NCBI RefSeq assembly: GCF_900109355.1
Contig: NZ_FOBF01000008.1
Location: 1 to 64,000 of the forward strand
Direction of reading: 5' to 3'
Source of the DNA: Nonomuraea pusilla
GTDB lineage: Bacteria; Actinomycetota; Actinomycetes; Streptosporangiales; Streptosporangiaceae
Length of the DNA: 64,000 nt
Shown here: positions 50,182 through 58,430 of the stretch, piece by piece
How positions within the stretch are numbered: the first letter of the stretch is position 1
Layout of the letters: every line of letters begins with the position of its first letter
The notes under the pieces: model-generated
Database searches by the model: none
What the model saw: the letters and a program-made list of their open reading frames with translations, nothing else
Told to the model about the DNA's origin: nothing
Position numbers and translations under genes: made by a program

Positions 50182-50660
50182 TCAGATCATGCCTCCGGCG
50201 GCGTTGATGGTCTGCCGGTGATCCAGCGGGCGGCGTCGGAGGCCAGGAACGCTACGACGTCGGCGATGTCGGCTGGTTCGCCCGGGCGGCCCAGGTGTGC
50301 GGGCTTCGGCGTCGTCAATGACGTGCGGGGGCACGCTGTCGATGACGTCGGTACGGGTCAGGCCGGGCAGGACGCTGTTGACTGTGACGGATCTGGAGCC
50401 CACCTCCCAGGCCAGTGTGCGGGCGAGTTGGTCACCGGCGGCCTTGCTGGCGGCCAGCAGCGCCATGCCGGGCAGCGGCGACACGGTCAGCGCGGAAGAG
50501 ATCAAGATGATCCGGCCGTGGTCGCTGATGCGCTGCGCGGCCTCGCGCAGCGCCACGAACGTGGCCCGCACGTTGGCTTGCAGGTACTGGTCGAAGTCGT
50601 CATCGGTGGCGCGGGCCAGCGGCCCAGCGGTCGCCGTGGCTGCGTTGTTCACCTACACTG
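50182..50660 (-). pseudogene. Frameshifted and truncated SDR oxidoreductase relic
   Basis: It reads NNAATATAGPLARATDDDFD, then ILISSALTVSPLPGMALLAA and SKAAGDQLARTLAWEVGSRS. The catalytic motif is altered (LAASKAA in place of YAASKAA). The Rossmann N-terminus is gone. Near 50300 the frame shifts: HLGRPGEPADIADVVAFLAS continues in another frame, and a second shift precedes QTINAAGGMI. It is not functional. Confidence 0.8.
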
Positions 50661-50930
50661 GTGGGCTGCCGCCGACGGCGACGCCGATGTCCATCCAGCC
50701 GTCGCCGTTGACCGGGGCGTACCAGTTGTAGCGGCCGCCGGCGCCGCGCTCGACCTCGCCCGCCCAGGCGTCTCGCCGACCACGAGGGCCGCCGGGTCGG
50801 CGGTGTAGAGGGCGGTGTGATCGGCGGGTCGGCGAGGGCGGGCCGCGCGGCGCCGAGGAGGAGCAGGAGCACCGCGGCGAGCGCGGGACGGTGGAACTGA
50901 GAGCTTTTCGGGAACGCGAACCGGAAGCCG
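50655..50930 (-). pseudogene. GH43-like glycosidase relic (signal peptide plus two fragments)
   Basis: The minus strand first reads a signal peptide (RPALAAVLLLLLGAARPALA, then DPPIT). After a frameshift it gives HTALYTADPAALVVGET, and after another shift AGEVERGAGGRYNWYAPVNG and DGWMDIGVAVGGSPP. The two fragments match the start of blade 1 and the start of blade 2 of GH43 arabinanase/xylosidase propellers, with the part between deleted and everything after lost. It runs directly into the SDR relic. Confidence 0.68.
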
Positions 50931-51128
50931 AACCGTGTCACCAACCCGGAGGACCCCCTGTTTCTGGGAACTCCCGGATCGTGAGCACCCACTGAGCTCT
51001 GATCAGGTAACAAGCGATTGGTCACGATTTTCCTTCATCGAGAAGGGTTTCGGTGAGCTGGCAGAGCCTTTGCCGAAAACGGGAACCGCTCCCCCCATAG
51101 CCGCCCGTCCGCCGGGCAAGGGAGCCGG

Positions 51129-52367
51129 ATGACCGTCCAGGACGCCGTGGACCGCATGATGTCGGGCCTCCTCCAGGCCAGCCATCAGGTCACCCTCGAC
51201 CGGCTGCCCGGCGTCGTGAGCGAGCACGCCAGGATCGCGGGCATCGACCAGGTCGTCATCTACCTGGCCGACATCCAGCAGACCGTGCTGCGCAGGCTCG
51301 GCGCCCACTGGCACCTCCCGCCGCCCTCGGGCGGCGCGGTCGCGGCGGACGACGCCCCCGACGAGCTGCGCATCGACTCCACCTACGGCGGGCGGGCCTT
51401 CCAGGAGGTGCGCGTCCTGCGCAAGACCACCGACACGGAGGTCCTCTGCTGGTGGGTGCCGCTGCTCGACGGAACCCAGCGCCTGGGCGTGCTGCGCGTG
51501 CACACCTCACGCCCCCCGGAGGAGGTCGAGACCGTCATCCGCGACCTGGCGTCGCTCGTGGGGCTGATCGTGGTGCACAGCCGCCCCTACAGCGACGGTT
51601 ACGCCCGCATCGTGCGCTCGCGGCCCATGAACGTGGCCGCCGAGATGCTCTGGAACCTGATGCCGCCGATGACGTTCGCCAACCCGGAGGTCACGGTCAG
51701 CGGCGTGCTGGAACCCGCGTACGAGATCGGCGGCGACGCCTTCGACTACGCCCTGGACGACCACACCCTCCACCTGGCGATCTTCGACGCCATGGGGCAC
51801 GACCTGGCCGCCGGGCTCGCCGCGAACCTCGCCATGGCCGCCTCCCGCAACCACCGCAGGCAGGGCATGGACCTCGCGGGCAACAGCGCGGCCGTGGAGG
51901 AGCTGCTGGTGCGGGAGCTCGGGGAGCACACCCGGTACCTGACCTCCGTCATGGCGGACCTCGACCTGCGCACCGGCGAGCTCACCTGGGTGAACCGGGG
52001 CCACCACCCGCCGGTCGTCATCCGCGGCGGCCGGTGGGTCACCACCCTGGAGTGCCCGCCCGCGCACCCCATCGGCATGAGCCTCGACCTGCCCGTGGTC
52101 GTGTGCAAGGAGCAGCTCGAACCGGACGACCGGCTGCTGCTCTACACCGACGGCATCGTCGAGGCGGGCAGCGGCGAGGGCAGGGAGTTCGGCATGAGCC
52201 GCTTCGTCGACTTCATCATCCGCCACTGCGCGTCCCGCATGCCGGTGCCGGAGACGCTGCGCCGCCTCGTCAAGGACGTCCTGGACTACAACGAGGGGCG
52301 GCTGCAGGACGACGCGACGGTGCTGCTGACCGAGTGGCACGGCCCGTCCGCCGCCCACGCGTGCTGA
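51129..52367 (+). CDS. PP2C-family SpoIIE-type serine phosphatase
   Basis: A 412-residue phosphatase. Residues 1-150 form a GAF-like sensory region. The SpoIIE/PP2C domain spans about 195-405, with GGDAFDYALDD and LAIFDAMGHDLAAGL supplying the metal-binding aspartates, then VNRGHHPPVVI and LYTDGIVEA, and finally LQDDATVLLTEW. It would dephosphorylate an anti-sigma antagonist and so release a stress sigma factor. Such genes are plentiful in actinomycetes. AAGGGAG lies 6 bp upstream of the ATG. It is convergent with the WS/DGAT-like gene. Confidence 0.9.
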   Translation: MTVQDAVDRMMSGLLQASHQVTLDRLPGVVSEHARIAGIDQVVIYLADIQQTVLRRLGAHWHLPPPSGGAVAADDAPDELRIDSTYGGRAFQEVRVLRKTTDTEVLCWWVPLLDGTQRLGVLRVHTSRPPEEVETVIRDLASLVGLIVVHSRPYSDGYARIVRSRPMNVAAEMLWNLMPPMTFANPEVTVSGVLEPAYEIGGDAFDYALDDHTLHLAIFDAMGHDLAAGLAANLAMAASRNHRRQGMDLAGNSAAVEELLVRELGEHTRYLTSVMADLDLRTGELTWVNRGHHPPVVIRGGRWVTTLECPPAHPIGMSLDLPVVVCKEQLEPDDRLLLYTDGIVEAGSGEGREFGMSRFVDFIIRHCASRMPVPETLRRLVKDVLDYNEGRLQDDATVLLTEWHGPSAAHAC

Positions 52368-52412
52368 CGCGGCCCGCGCCGCCGGGCCCGGGTGCCGGCC
52401 GCTCCGCTGCTC

Positions 52413-53690
52413 TCAGACGTGGCCGGCCAGCTCCTCCAGCGCCTGCTCCAGCAGGGGCGGGAGCTGCTCGGCGCGCGGGAGCGAGGTGCGCGCGACCAGC
52501 GAGACCGTCACGGCGCGGCCCAGGTCGAGGAAGGCCGCGGCCAGCGGCACCCCGTCGGGGAGCACGGGCACGGGGAAGGTGTCGAGGGCGTTCACCGGCG
52601 TCGTCGCGGGCGCCTGGAGCATCGTCGCGACCACCCGGTTCCTGACGGCCCGCCGTCCGACGTGGCGGGCGGCGCGCATCCACAGGTGCGGGACGTGGTC
52701 GGCCAGGGCCTGCCGCTCGCGGACCCGCTCGGCGCGCTCCTGGTGGGCCTGCTCCATCACCGCGCGCAGCCGGCCCAGCGGCGAGGGTTCGGCGCACGGC
52801 AGCGTGACCGCGATCAGGCCGGTGCGGCTGCCCGGCCCCGGACGCCCGGCCTCGCCGCGGCCGACGGGCAGCCAGATCGTCAGCCCTCGGCGGCGTCCTC
52901 CGCCCGGCCCGCTCCACAGGTGCGGCGACCAGGCGCGCAGCGCGCCGCTCAGCACGGCCAGGTTGATCTGGGCGACGGTCGCGCCGGTGGCGGCGGCGAG
53001 CCGTCTGAAGGGCCCGCCGTCGAGGCGGACCGTCCGCATCCACCGCCCATGGCCCCCGGGCGTCCGTCCGTCGTGCCAGCGGGCCCGGGGCGCGAGCAGC
53101 CGCAGCAGCTCGGGCACGGCCGGCAGCAGCCCGGCGGCCGTCCTGAGGAGCGGTGGCGGCTGCGACGGCGCGGGAGGCGGGAGGCGGCGGCTCATCGGGA
53201 GCGAGCGGAACACCGTGGCGGCGCCCGCGCCGCCCTGGAAGGCGTGGTGCGCCCGGTAGCAGACGACGTGCTCGCCGTCGGCGTGGCCGTGCAGCACGAG
53301 CAGGCTCCAGAGCGGGCGGTCGCGCGGCAGCGGGTGCCGCAGCCCGTCGAGCACGGCCTGCTCGACGTGCTCACCGGGCAGGACCCGCTGGTAGGTGAGG
53401 TGCCGGGCGGCGTCGAAGTCCGGGTCGGGCTCCCACCGGGCGCGCGCCCCCCGCCCCGCCGGCCGGTACGTCAGCGCGGGCAGCCGGTCGGCGGCCTGCG
53501 CGAGGAGCTCGCGCACGACCTCCCTGCCCGGCGGCGGCCCCGGCAGGCGCGCGGCGACGCCGAGATGCCAGTACGACTCGTCGGGGACGGCGTCGCCCTC
53601 CAGGAGCAGCGCCAGGTCGACGGGCCCGAGCCGCAGCGGGGGCAGGCGCCGCTCCTGCCCCTGGACGTCCTCACCGGCGGCGCCGGTCAT
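52413..53690 (-). CDS. Wax ester synthase/diacylglycerol acyltransferase-like protein with altered active-site motif
   Basis: A 425-residue WS/DGAT family protein. The N-terminal condensation-type fold is visible (LPPLRLGPVDLALL, ALTYRPAGR, HPLPRDRPLWSLLVLHG). The canonical HHxxxDG motif reads H148-H149-A-F-Q-G153-G154, so the conserved Asp is Gly. The C-terminal half keeps GLTIWLPVGRGEAG and the LDTFPVPVLPDGVPL strand that matches the family NVPGP region. It would normally join acyl-CoA to diacylglycerol or fatty alcohol. The Asp change may reduce or alter activity. The ATG at 53690 is chosen to begin the conserved LGPVDL part closely. Confidence 0.78.
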   Translation of the reverse strand: MTGAAGEDVQGQERRLPPLRLGPVDLALLLEGDAVPDESYWHLGVAARLPGPPPGREVVRELLAQAADRLPALTYRPAGRGARARWEPDPDFDAARHLTYQRVLPGEHVEQAVLDGLRHPLPRDRPLWSLLVLHGHADGEHVVCYRAHHAFQGGAGAATVFRSLPMSRRLPPPAPSQPPPLLRTAAGLLPAVPELLRLLAPRARWHDGRTPGGHGRWMRTVRLDGGPFRRLAAATGATVAQINLAVLSGALRAWSPHLWSGPGGGRRRGLTIWLPVGRGEAGRPGPGSRTGLIAVTLPCAEPSPLGRLRAVMEQAHQERAERVRERQALADHVPHLWMRAARHVGRRAVRNRVVATMLQAPATTPVNALDTFPVPVLPDGVPLAAAFLDLGRAVTVSLVARTSLPRAEQLPPLLEQALEELAGHV

Positions 53691-53958
53691 GGGGAGCGGA
53701 CGGCGCTCCCGGCCGCCGCGCCGCACGAGGCAACCCTCATCGCCTTCCCCCCGCCGAGTCACGTGATCAGTCGCCTCCAACAGGTAACACAGGCAGCCCG
53801 CGGCGCGGCCGCGGACACACGCGCCGCCCCCGCCCGGGACGGCGCCTTCACCGCCCCTATCAGGGCATGAAGGTAGAATGCGGCGCGTCGGGTGAGGGCT
53901 GTCCGGGGGCGGCACGGACAGGGCCCCCAGCCCGGCCCGGCGTTCTGCGAGGGGTGAC

Positions 53959-56490
53959 ATGCGCGGACGGCTGCGGATCTACCTGGGGGCGGCCCCGGGG
54001 GTGGGCAAGACGTACGCGATGCTGGGCGAGGCCCGCAGGGCGCGCGAGCGCGGCAGGGACGTGGTGGTCGGCTTCGTCGAGACGCACGGCCGGGCGCGTA
54101 CCGAGGCGCTGCTGGAGGGGCTGGAGGTGGTCCCGCGCAGGACGGTCACCCACCGGGGCGCGGTGTTCACCGAGCTGGACGTCGACGCGGTCGTCGCCCG
54201 CGCGCCGAAGGTGGTGCTGGTCGACGAGCTGGCCCACTCGAACGTGCCGGGCTCGCGCAACGCCAGGCGGTGGCAGGACGTCGAGGAGATCCTGGAGGCG
54301 GGCATCGACGTGGTCTCCACGGTGAACGTCCAGCACCTGGAGTCGCTCAACGACGTGGTCGAGCAGATCACCGGCATCGCGCAGCGCGAGACCGTGCCCG
54401 ACGAGGTGGTGCGCCGCGCCGACCGGGTCGAGCTGGTGGACATGTCGCCGGGGGCGCTGCGCCGCCGGTTGGCGCACGGCAACGTGTACGCGCCGGAGAA
54501 GGTCGACGCGGCCCTGTCGAACTACTTCCGTGAGGGCAACCTCACCGCGCTGCGGGAGCTGGCGCTGCTGTGGGTGGCGGGCACGGTCGACGAGCAGCTC
54601 GACCGCTACCGGGCCGCCCACGGCATCGAACGCACCTGGGAGGCGCGCGAGCGGGTGGTGGTGGCGCTGACCGGCGGGCCCGAGGGTGACACGCTGATCA
54701 GGCGGGCCGCCCGCATCGCCGCCCGGGGCAGGGGCGCGGGCCTGCTGGCCGTCCACGTGACCGGGGCCGACGGCCTGGCCGGGGGCGACCCGGCGAACCT
54801 GGCCGGGCAGCGCGCGCTCGTCGAGTCGCTGGGCGGCACCTACCACCAGGTGATCGGCGACGACGTCCCGCGCGCCCTCATCGACTTCGCCTCCGGGGTG
54901 AACGCCACCCAGCTCGTGCTGGGGGCGTCCAGGCGGGGCAGGTTCGCCCAGCTTCTCTCCCCCGGCGTGGGCGTCGGGACGACGGCGCTGTCCGGCTCGA
55001 TCGACGTGCACATGGTGCCGCACGAGGAGGCGGGGAGCGGGCGGGCGCGCCCGTCCACGTCGCGGGCGGCGCTGACGAGGAGGCGCAGGCTGGCCGGCTG
55101 GGCCGCGGCCGTCCTCGGCATGCCCGCGCTGACGCTGGCGCTGCTGCCCTTCGCGGGCGCGCTCGCGCTGCCCAGCGAGATCCTGCTCTACCTGAGCCTG
55201 GTGATCGCGGTGGCGCTGATCGGCGGCACCTGGCCCGCCGTCACCGCGGCCGTCGGCGGGTTCCTGCTGCTCAACTGGTTCTTCACGCCTCCCCTGCACA
55301 CCTGGACGATCGGCTCCCCCGAGAACCTCTTCGCCCTCGTCGTGTTCGTCGTCGTGGCGGTCGCGGTCAGCGCGATCGTGGACCTCGCCGCGCGGCGCAC
55401 CAGGGAGGCGGCCCGGGCCAGGGCCGACGCGGAGGCGCTGTCCACCCTGGCCGGGCACGTCCTGCGCGGCGAGGCCGCGCTGCCCTCGCTGCTCGGCCGG
55501 CTGCGTGAGACGTTCGGCCTGTCCTCGGTCACGCTGCTGGAACGCCGCGGCGACGCCGCGCCCGACGACCGGTCCGACCCGGACGCCTGGCGGATCGCCG
55601 CCACGTCCGGCGCCGCCCCCTGCACCAGCCCGGCCGCGGCGGACACCGACGTGGTGATCGACGAGCGGCTGGTGCTGGCCGCGCGCGGGCGGCTGCTCGA
55701 CGCCGGCGACCGGCGGGTGCTGGAGGCGTTCGCCGCCGAGGCGGCCGTGGCGCTGCGTCAGGAGCGCCTGCGGAAGGAGGCCGAGCAGGCGGCGCCGCTC
55801 GCCGAGGCCGACAGGATGCGCACCGCGCTGCTCGCCGCCGTCAGCCACGACCTGCGCACCCCGCTGTCCGCCGCCAAGGCCGCGGTGGAGAGCCTGCGCG
55901 CCGCCGACGTGCGGTGGTCGGAGGAGGACAGGGACGAGTTGCTGGCCACCGCCGACGAGTCGCTCGACCGCCTCGGACGGCTGGTGGACAACCTGCTCGA
56001 CATGAGCCGCCTGCAGGCCGGGGTGCTGGGCCTGGCGCGGCAGCCGGTGGCGCTGGAGGAGGTCGTGCCGCACGCGATCGACGACCTCGGGCCGCTGCGC
56101 GGCCGGGTCGAGAGCGGCGTGCCGGTGGACCTGCCGGAGGTCGTCGCCGACCCCGCCCTGCTCGAACGGGTGCTGGTCAACCTGATGAGCAACGCCGTGC
56201 GCCACAGCCCGCCCGGGAGCCGGGTGCTCGTCACCGCGAGCGGCCACGGCGACCGGGTCGAGATCCGGGTGATCGACCGGGGTCCCGGCATCCCTCCGGA
56301 GGAGCACGAGCGGGTGTTCATGCCGTTCCAGCGGCTCGGCGACCGCGGCAACGGCAGCGGGGTCGGCCTCGGCCTCGCGCTCTCCCGCGGGCTGACCGAG
56401 GCGATGGGCGGCACCCTGGTGCCCGAGGAGACCCCGGGAGGCGGCCTCACCATGATCGTGACCCTGCCCGCATCGAGGACGGCCCCATGA
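53959..56490 (+). CDS. kdpD: Osmosensitive K+ channel sensor histidine kinase KdpD
   Basis: An 843-residue sensor kinase. The KdpD N-terminal domain has its Walker-like RIYLGAAPGVGKTYAML (residues 6-22) and LVDELAHSNVPGSRN. A universal-stress-protein-like domain spans 225-350. Four membrane helices lie around 375-470 (with LLNWFFTPPLHTW between), then a GAF region, the histidine box AAVSHDLRTPLSAAKAA and the ATPase part (NLMSNAVRHSP, DRGPGIPPEE, GSGVGLGLALSRGL). It senses K+ limitation or osmotic stress and phosphorylates KdpE. AGGGG stands 4 bp before the ATG. The kdpFABC pump genes are not next to it. Confidence 0.95.
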   Translation: MRGRLRIYLGAAPGVGKTYAMLGEARRARERGRDVVVGFVETHGRARTEALLEGLEVVPRRTVTHRGAVFTELDVDAVVARAPKVVLVDELAHSNVPGSRNARRWQDVEEILEAGIDVVSTVNVQHLESLNDVVEQITGIAQRETVPDEVVRRADRVELVDMSPGALRRRLAHGNVYAPEKVDAALSNYFREGNLTALRELALLWVAGTVDEQLDRYRAAHGIERTWEARERVVVALTGGPEGDTLIRRAARIAARGRGAGLLAVHVTGADGLAGGDPANLAGQRALVESLGGTYHQVIGDDVPRALIDFASGVNATQLVLGASRRGRFAQLLSPGVGVGTTALSGSIDVHMVPHEEAGSGRARPSTSRAALTRRRRLAGWAAAVLGMPALTLALLPFAGALALPSEILLYLSLVIAVALIGGTWPAVTAAVGGFLLLNWFFTPPLHTWTIGSPENLFALVVFVVVAVAVSAIVDLAARRTREAARARADAEALSTLAGHVLRGEAALPSLLGRLRETFGLSSVTLLERRGDAAPDDRSDPDAWRIAATSGAAPCTSPAAADTDVVIDERLVLAARGRLLDAGDRRVLEAFAAEAAVALRQERLRKEAEQAAPLAEADRMRTALLAAVSHDLRTPLSAAKAAVESLRAADVRWSEEDRDELLATADESLDRLGRLVDNLLDMSRLQAGVLGLARQPVALEEVVPHAIDDLGPLRGRVESGVPVDLPEVVADPALLERVLVNLMSNAVRHSPPGSRVLVTASGHGDRVEIRVIDRGPGIPPEEHERVFMPFQRLGDRGNGSGVGLGLALSRGLTEAMGGTLVPEETPGGGLTMIVTLPASRTAP

Positions 56491-57155
56491 CCAAGATCCT
56501 CGTCGTCGACGACGAGCCGCAGATCCTGCGCGCGCTGCGCATCAACCTGGCCGCGCGCCACTACGAGGTCGCCGTGGCCGCCGACGGCGCGTCGGCGCTG
56601 CGCGAGGCGGCCGACTGGCAGCCCGACCTGGTCGTCCTCGATCTCGGGCTGCCCGACATGGACGGCGTCGACGTCATCCACGGCCTGCGCGGCTGGACGC
56701 GGGTGCCCATCGTCGTGCTGTCGGGACGGGCCGACAGCCAGGACAAGATCGACGCCCTCGACGCGGGCGCCGACGACTACGTCACCAAGCCGTTCGGCAT
56801 CGGCGAGCTCCTCGCCCGCGTCCGCGCCGTCACCCGCCGCACGGCCGTCCACGAGAGCGAGCCGGTACGCGTCACCCTGGGCGAGCACACCGTGGACCTC
56901 GCCGGCAAGACCGTCTCCGGCGGCGTCCGGCTCACGCCCACCGAGTGGCACATCCTGGAGATCCTGCTGCGCAACCCGGGCAAGCTGGTCCCGCAGCGCT
57001 ACCTGCTCGCGCAGGTGTGGGGCAGCAGCCACGTCAAGGAGACCCACTACCTGCGCCAGTACCTGGCCCAGCTGCGCAAGAAGCTAGAACGCGACCCGGC
57101 GCACCCCGAGCACCTCATCACCGAGCCGGGCATGGGGTACCGGTTCACCCCGTGA
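56487..57155 (+). CDS. kdpE: KDP operon response regulator KdpE
   Basis: A 222-residue OmpR-type regulator. The receiver domain has VDDEPQILRAL, the phospho-acceptor Asp in LDLGLPDMDGVD (D52 region), the switch residues SGR and KPFGIGELLARV. The winged helix has LTPTEWHILEILLRNPGKLV and HYLRQYLAQLRKKLE, then GMGYRF at the end. The ATG at 56487 overlaps the kdpD stop (ATGA). It activates K+ uptake genes, which must lie elsewhere. Its 3' end overlaps the convergent membrane-protein gene by 11 bp. Confidence 0.95.
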   Translation: MTKILVVDDEPQILRALRINLAARHYEVAVAADGASALREAADWQPDLVVLDLGLPDMDGVDVIHGLRGWTRVPIVVLSGRADSQDKIDALDAGADDYVTKPFGIGELLARVRAVTRRTAVHESEPVRVTLGEHTVDLAGKTVSGGVRLTPTEWHILEILLRNPGKLVPQRYLLAQVWGSSHVKETHYLRQYLAQLRKKLERDPAHPEHLITEPGMGYRFTP

Positions 57156-57630
57156 CGCCGCGCGAACGCTCCTCGTAGAGCAGGCCGAGCCTGTCGATGC
57201 GCCACAGCTGGCCGAACACGACCAGCGTGGCGCCGAAGACGGTCGGCCAGACCTCCAGCGCCACCAGGCCGTACGCGACGAGGGCGAACCCGGCCAGGCC
57301 GGTGCACACCAGCAGGCGCAGCACCGCGCGGTGGTCAGGGGAGACCGCGCCCCTGTCCTCCAGCCACATCCGCTCGCCGTAGATGCCCTTGGCCGCCCAG
57401 CTCCGCGGCACGGAGACGGGCGGGAAGACGTGCGGGTTCAGCCAGAGCCAGACGGCCACGGCCGCCACGCCCGCCAGGCACCACCAGCCGATCCACTGCC
57501 TGCTCCAGATCGCCAGGAGCATGAGCGGGATCGCGGCGAAGCGCGTCCAGACGCTCCACGGGTTGGCGTGCCGCCGCCACGCCTCGTCGCTCATCCTGAA
57601 CGCGCTCGCCACCTTCGCGACGCCGTCCAT
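57145..57630 (-). CDS. Membrane protein of the DUF6653-like type
   Basis: A 161-residue membrane protein that begins with SDEAWRRHANPWSVWTRFAA, has about four hydrophobic segments (around 33-42, 48-64, 107-122 and 125-142) and the conserved-looking loop GERMWLEDRG. I believe it belongs to the family called DUF6653, from memory of that N-terminal pattern. Function is unknown. Its start follows the TetR stop codon by one base, so it is the direct target of that regulator's operon. Confidence 0.7.
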   Translation of the reverse strand: MDGVAKVASAFRMSDEAWRRHANPWSVWTRFAAIPLMLLAIWSRQWIGWWCLAGVAAVAVWLWLNPHVFPPVSVPRSWAAKGIYGERMWLEDRGAVSPDHRAVLRLLVCTGLAGFALVAYGLVALEVWPTVFGATLVVFGQLWRIDRLGLLYEERSRGVTG

Positions 57631-57631
57631 G

Positions 57632-58261
57632 TCATGCTCCCTTCTCGCCGGTTCCGTGGGTGCCCGGTGTGGTCAGCCCCCGGGCCAGGGCGCTGACGGT
57701 CGCGTCGAGCACCTGCTCGTACGCGTCGCCGAACAGGTGGCGGTTGACGGTGACGAGCCCCGCCGCGCGCAGGACGCCCACGATCACGTCCGGGCCGGCG
57801 TCGCGGACCACCAGGCCGTCGCGTTGCGCCCGCGCCACGTAGTCGAGCAGCGGCGTCAGGACGTACGGGGTGATCCGGGCGACCTCGTCGGGGCCGACCC
57901 GTCTGGCGACGGCCGCGAGCTCGTCGGGACGGGTGATGAGCCGCCGGTAGAACGGGTCGGAGGTGAGCACGTCGGCCAGGTCGCGCATGAGGGCGGCCAG
58001 CGCCTCCGCCCCCGGCGGACGGCCGAGCGACGCCGCGAGCCGCTCCCCGACGAGCGGCGCCCTGCGGATCATCACCTCCTTGTACAGCTCCTCCTTGGAG
58101 TCGAAGAAGGCGTAGAAGCTGCCCTTGGCGATGCCGGCGGGCGCGACCAGCTCCTCCAGGGTGGTCTTCTTCAGTCCCTGGGCGGCGAAGAGCTCCTCGG
58201 CGGTGTCGAGCAGGCAGGCGGTGATGCGTGCCCGCTCCTCCGCCGTGAAGGCGACTGCCAT
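57632..58261 (-). CDS. TetR/AcrR family transcriptional regulator
   Basis: A 209-residue repressor-type regulator with the TetR helix-turn-helix TLEELVAPAGIAKGSFYAFF (about residues 34-53) followed by DSKEELYKEV. The C-terminal ligand domain is not assignable to a known ligand. It heads a two-gene unit with the DUF6653-like membrane protein. A perfect inverted repeat 13-41 bp upstream is its likely binding site, so autoregulation is expected. Confidence 0.9.
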   Translation of the reverse strand: MAVAFTAEERARITACLLDTAEELFAAQGLKKTTLEELVAPAGIAKGSFYAFFDSKEELYKEVMIRRAPLVGERLAASLGRPPGAEALAALMRDLADVLTSDPFYRRLITRPDELAAVARRVGPDEVARITPYVLTPLLDYVARAQRDGLVVRDAGPDVIVGVLRAAGLVTVNRHLFGDAYEQVLDATVSALARGLTTPGTHGTGEKGA

Positions 58262-58273
58262 GACGTTTCCCTG

Positions 58274-58302
58274 CTATGACCGGATCGGATATTGGGTCAT
58301 AG
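58274..58302 (-). promoter_or_regulatory. TetR-type operator (CTATGACC-N13-GGTCATAG)
   Basis: CTATGACC (58274-58281) pairs exactly with GGTCATAG (58295-58302) across 13 bp that contain CCAATATCCG on the coding strand. It lies 13 bp upstream of the TetR start codon, over the expected promoter. Confidence 0.7.
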
Positions 58303-58361
58303 CCTAGCACCGCCTCCGCAGCGGGGGACGTCACCACCCGGGAGACCGCCCGCGGCGGCGC

Positions 58362-58430
58362 TTCAGCAGACGTCGCGGAACGGCACGGCCCAGCCGGCGG
58401 GCGGTTCAGCAGACGTCGCGGTACGGCACG
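58362..58430. repeat. Imperfect tandem duplication at the kinase 3' end (period 43 bp)
   Basis: A 26-bp unit starting TTCAGCAGACGTCGCGG occurs at 58362 and 58405 with one mismatch. The right copy contains the last codons and stop of the Ser/Thr kinase gene (PYRDVC); the left copy lies just past the stop and still reads PFRDVC in one frame. It is a duplicated gene end. Confidence 0.8.

Noticed and set aside
50122..50207. A plus-strand start reading VITAEVFRIVAIRPWHDADS.
   Set aside because: It may be the beginning of a lost gene, but it runs into the SDR relic within 30 codons and I could not assign a family.
50600..51025. A 141-codon minus-strand frame with a good signal peptide.
   Set aside because: Only the signal peptide and first residues are real GH43-type sequence; the rest is a wrong frame of the relic.
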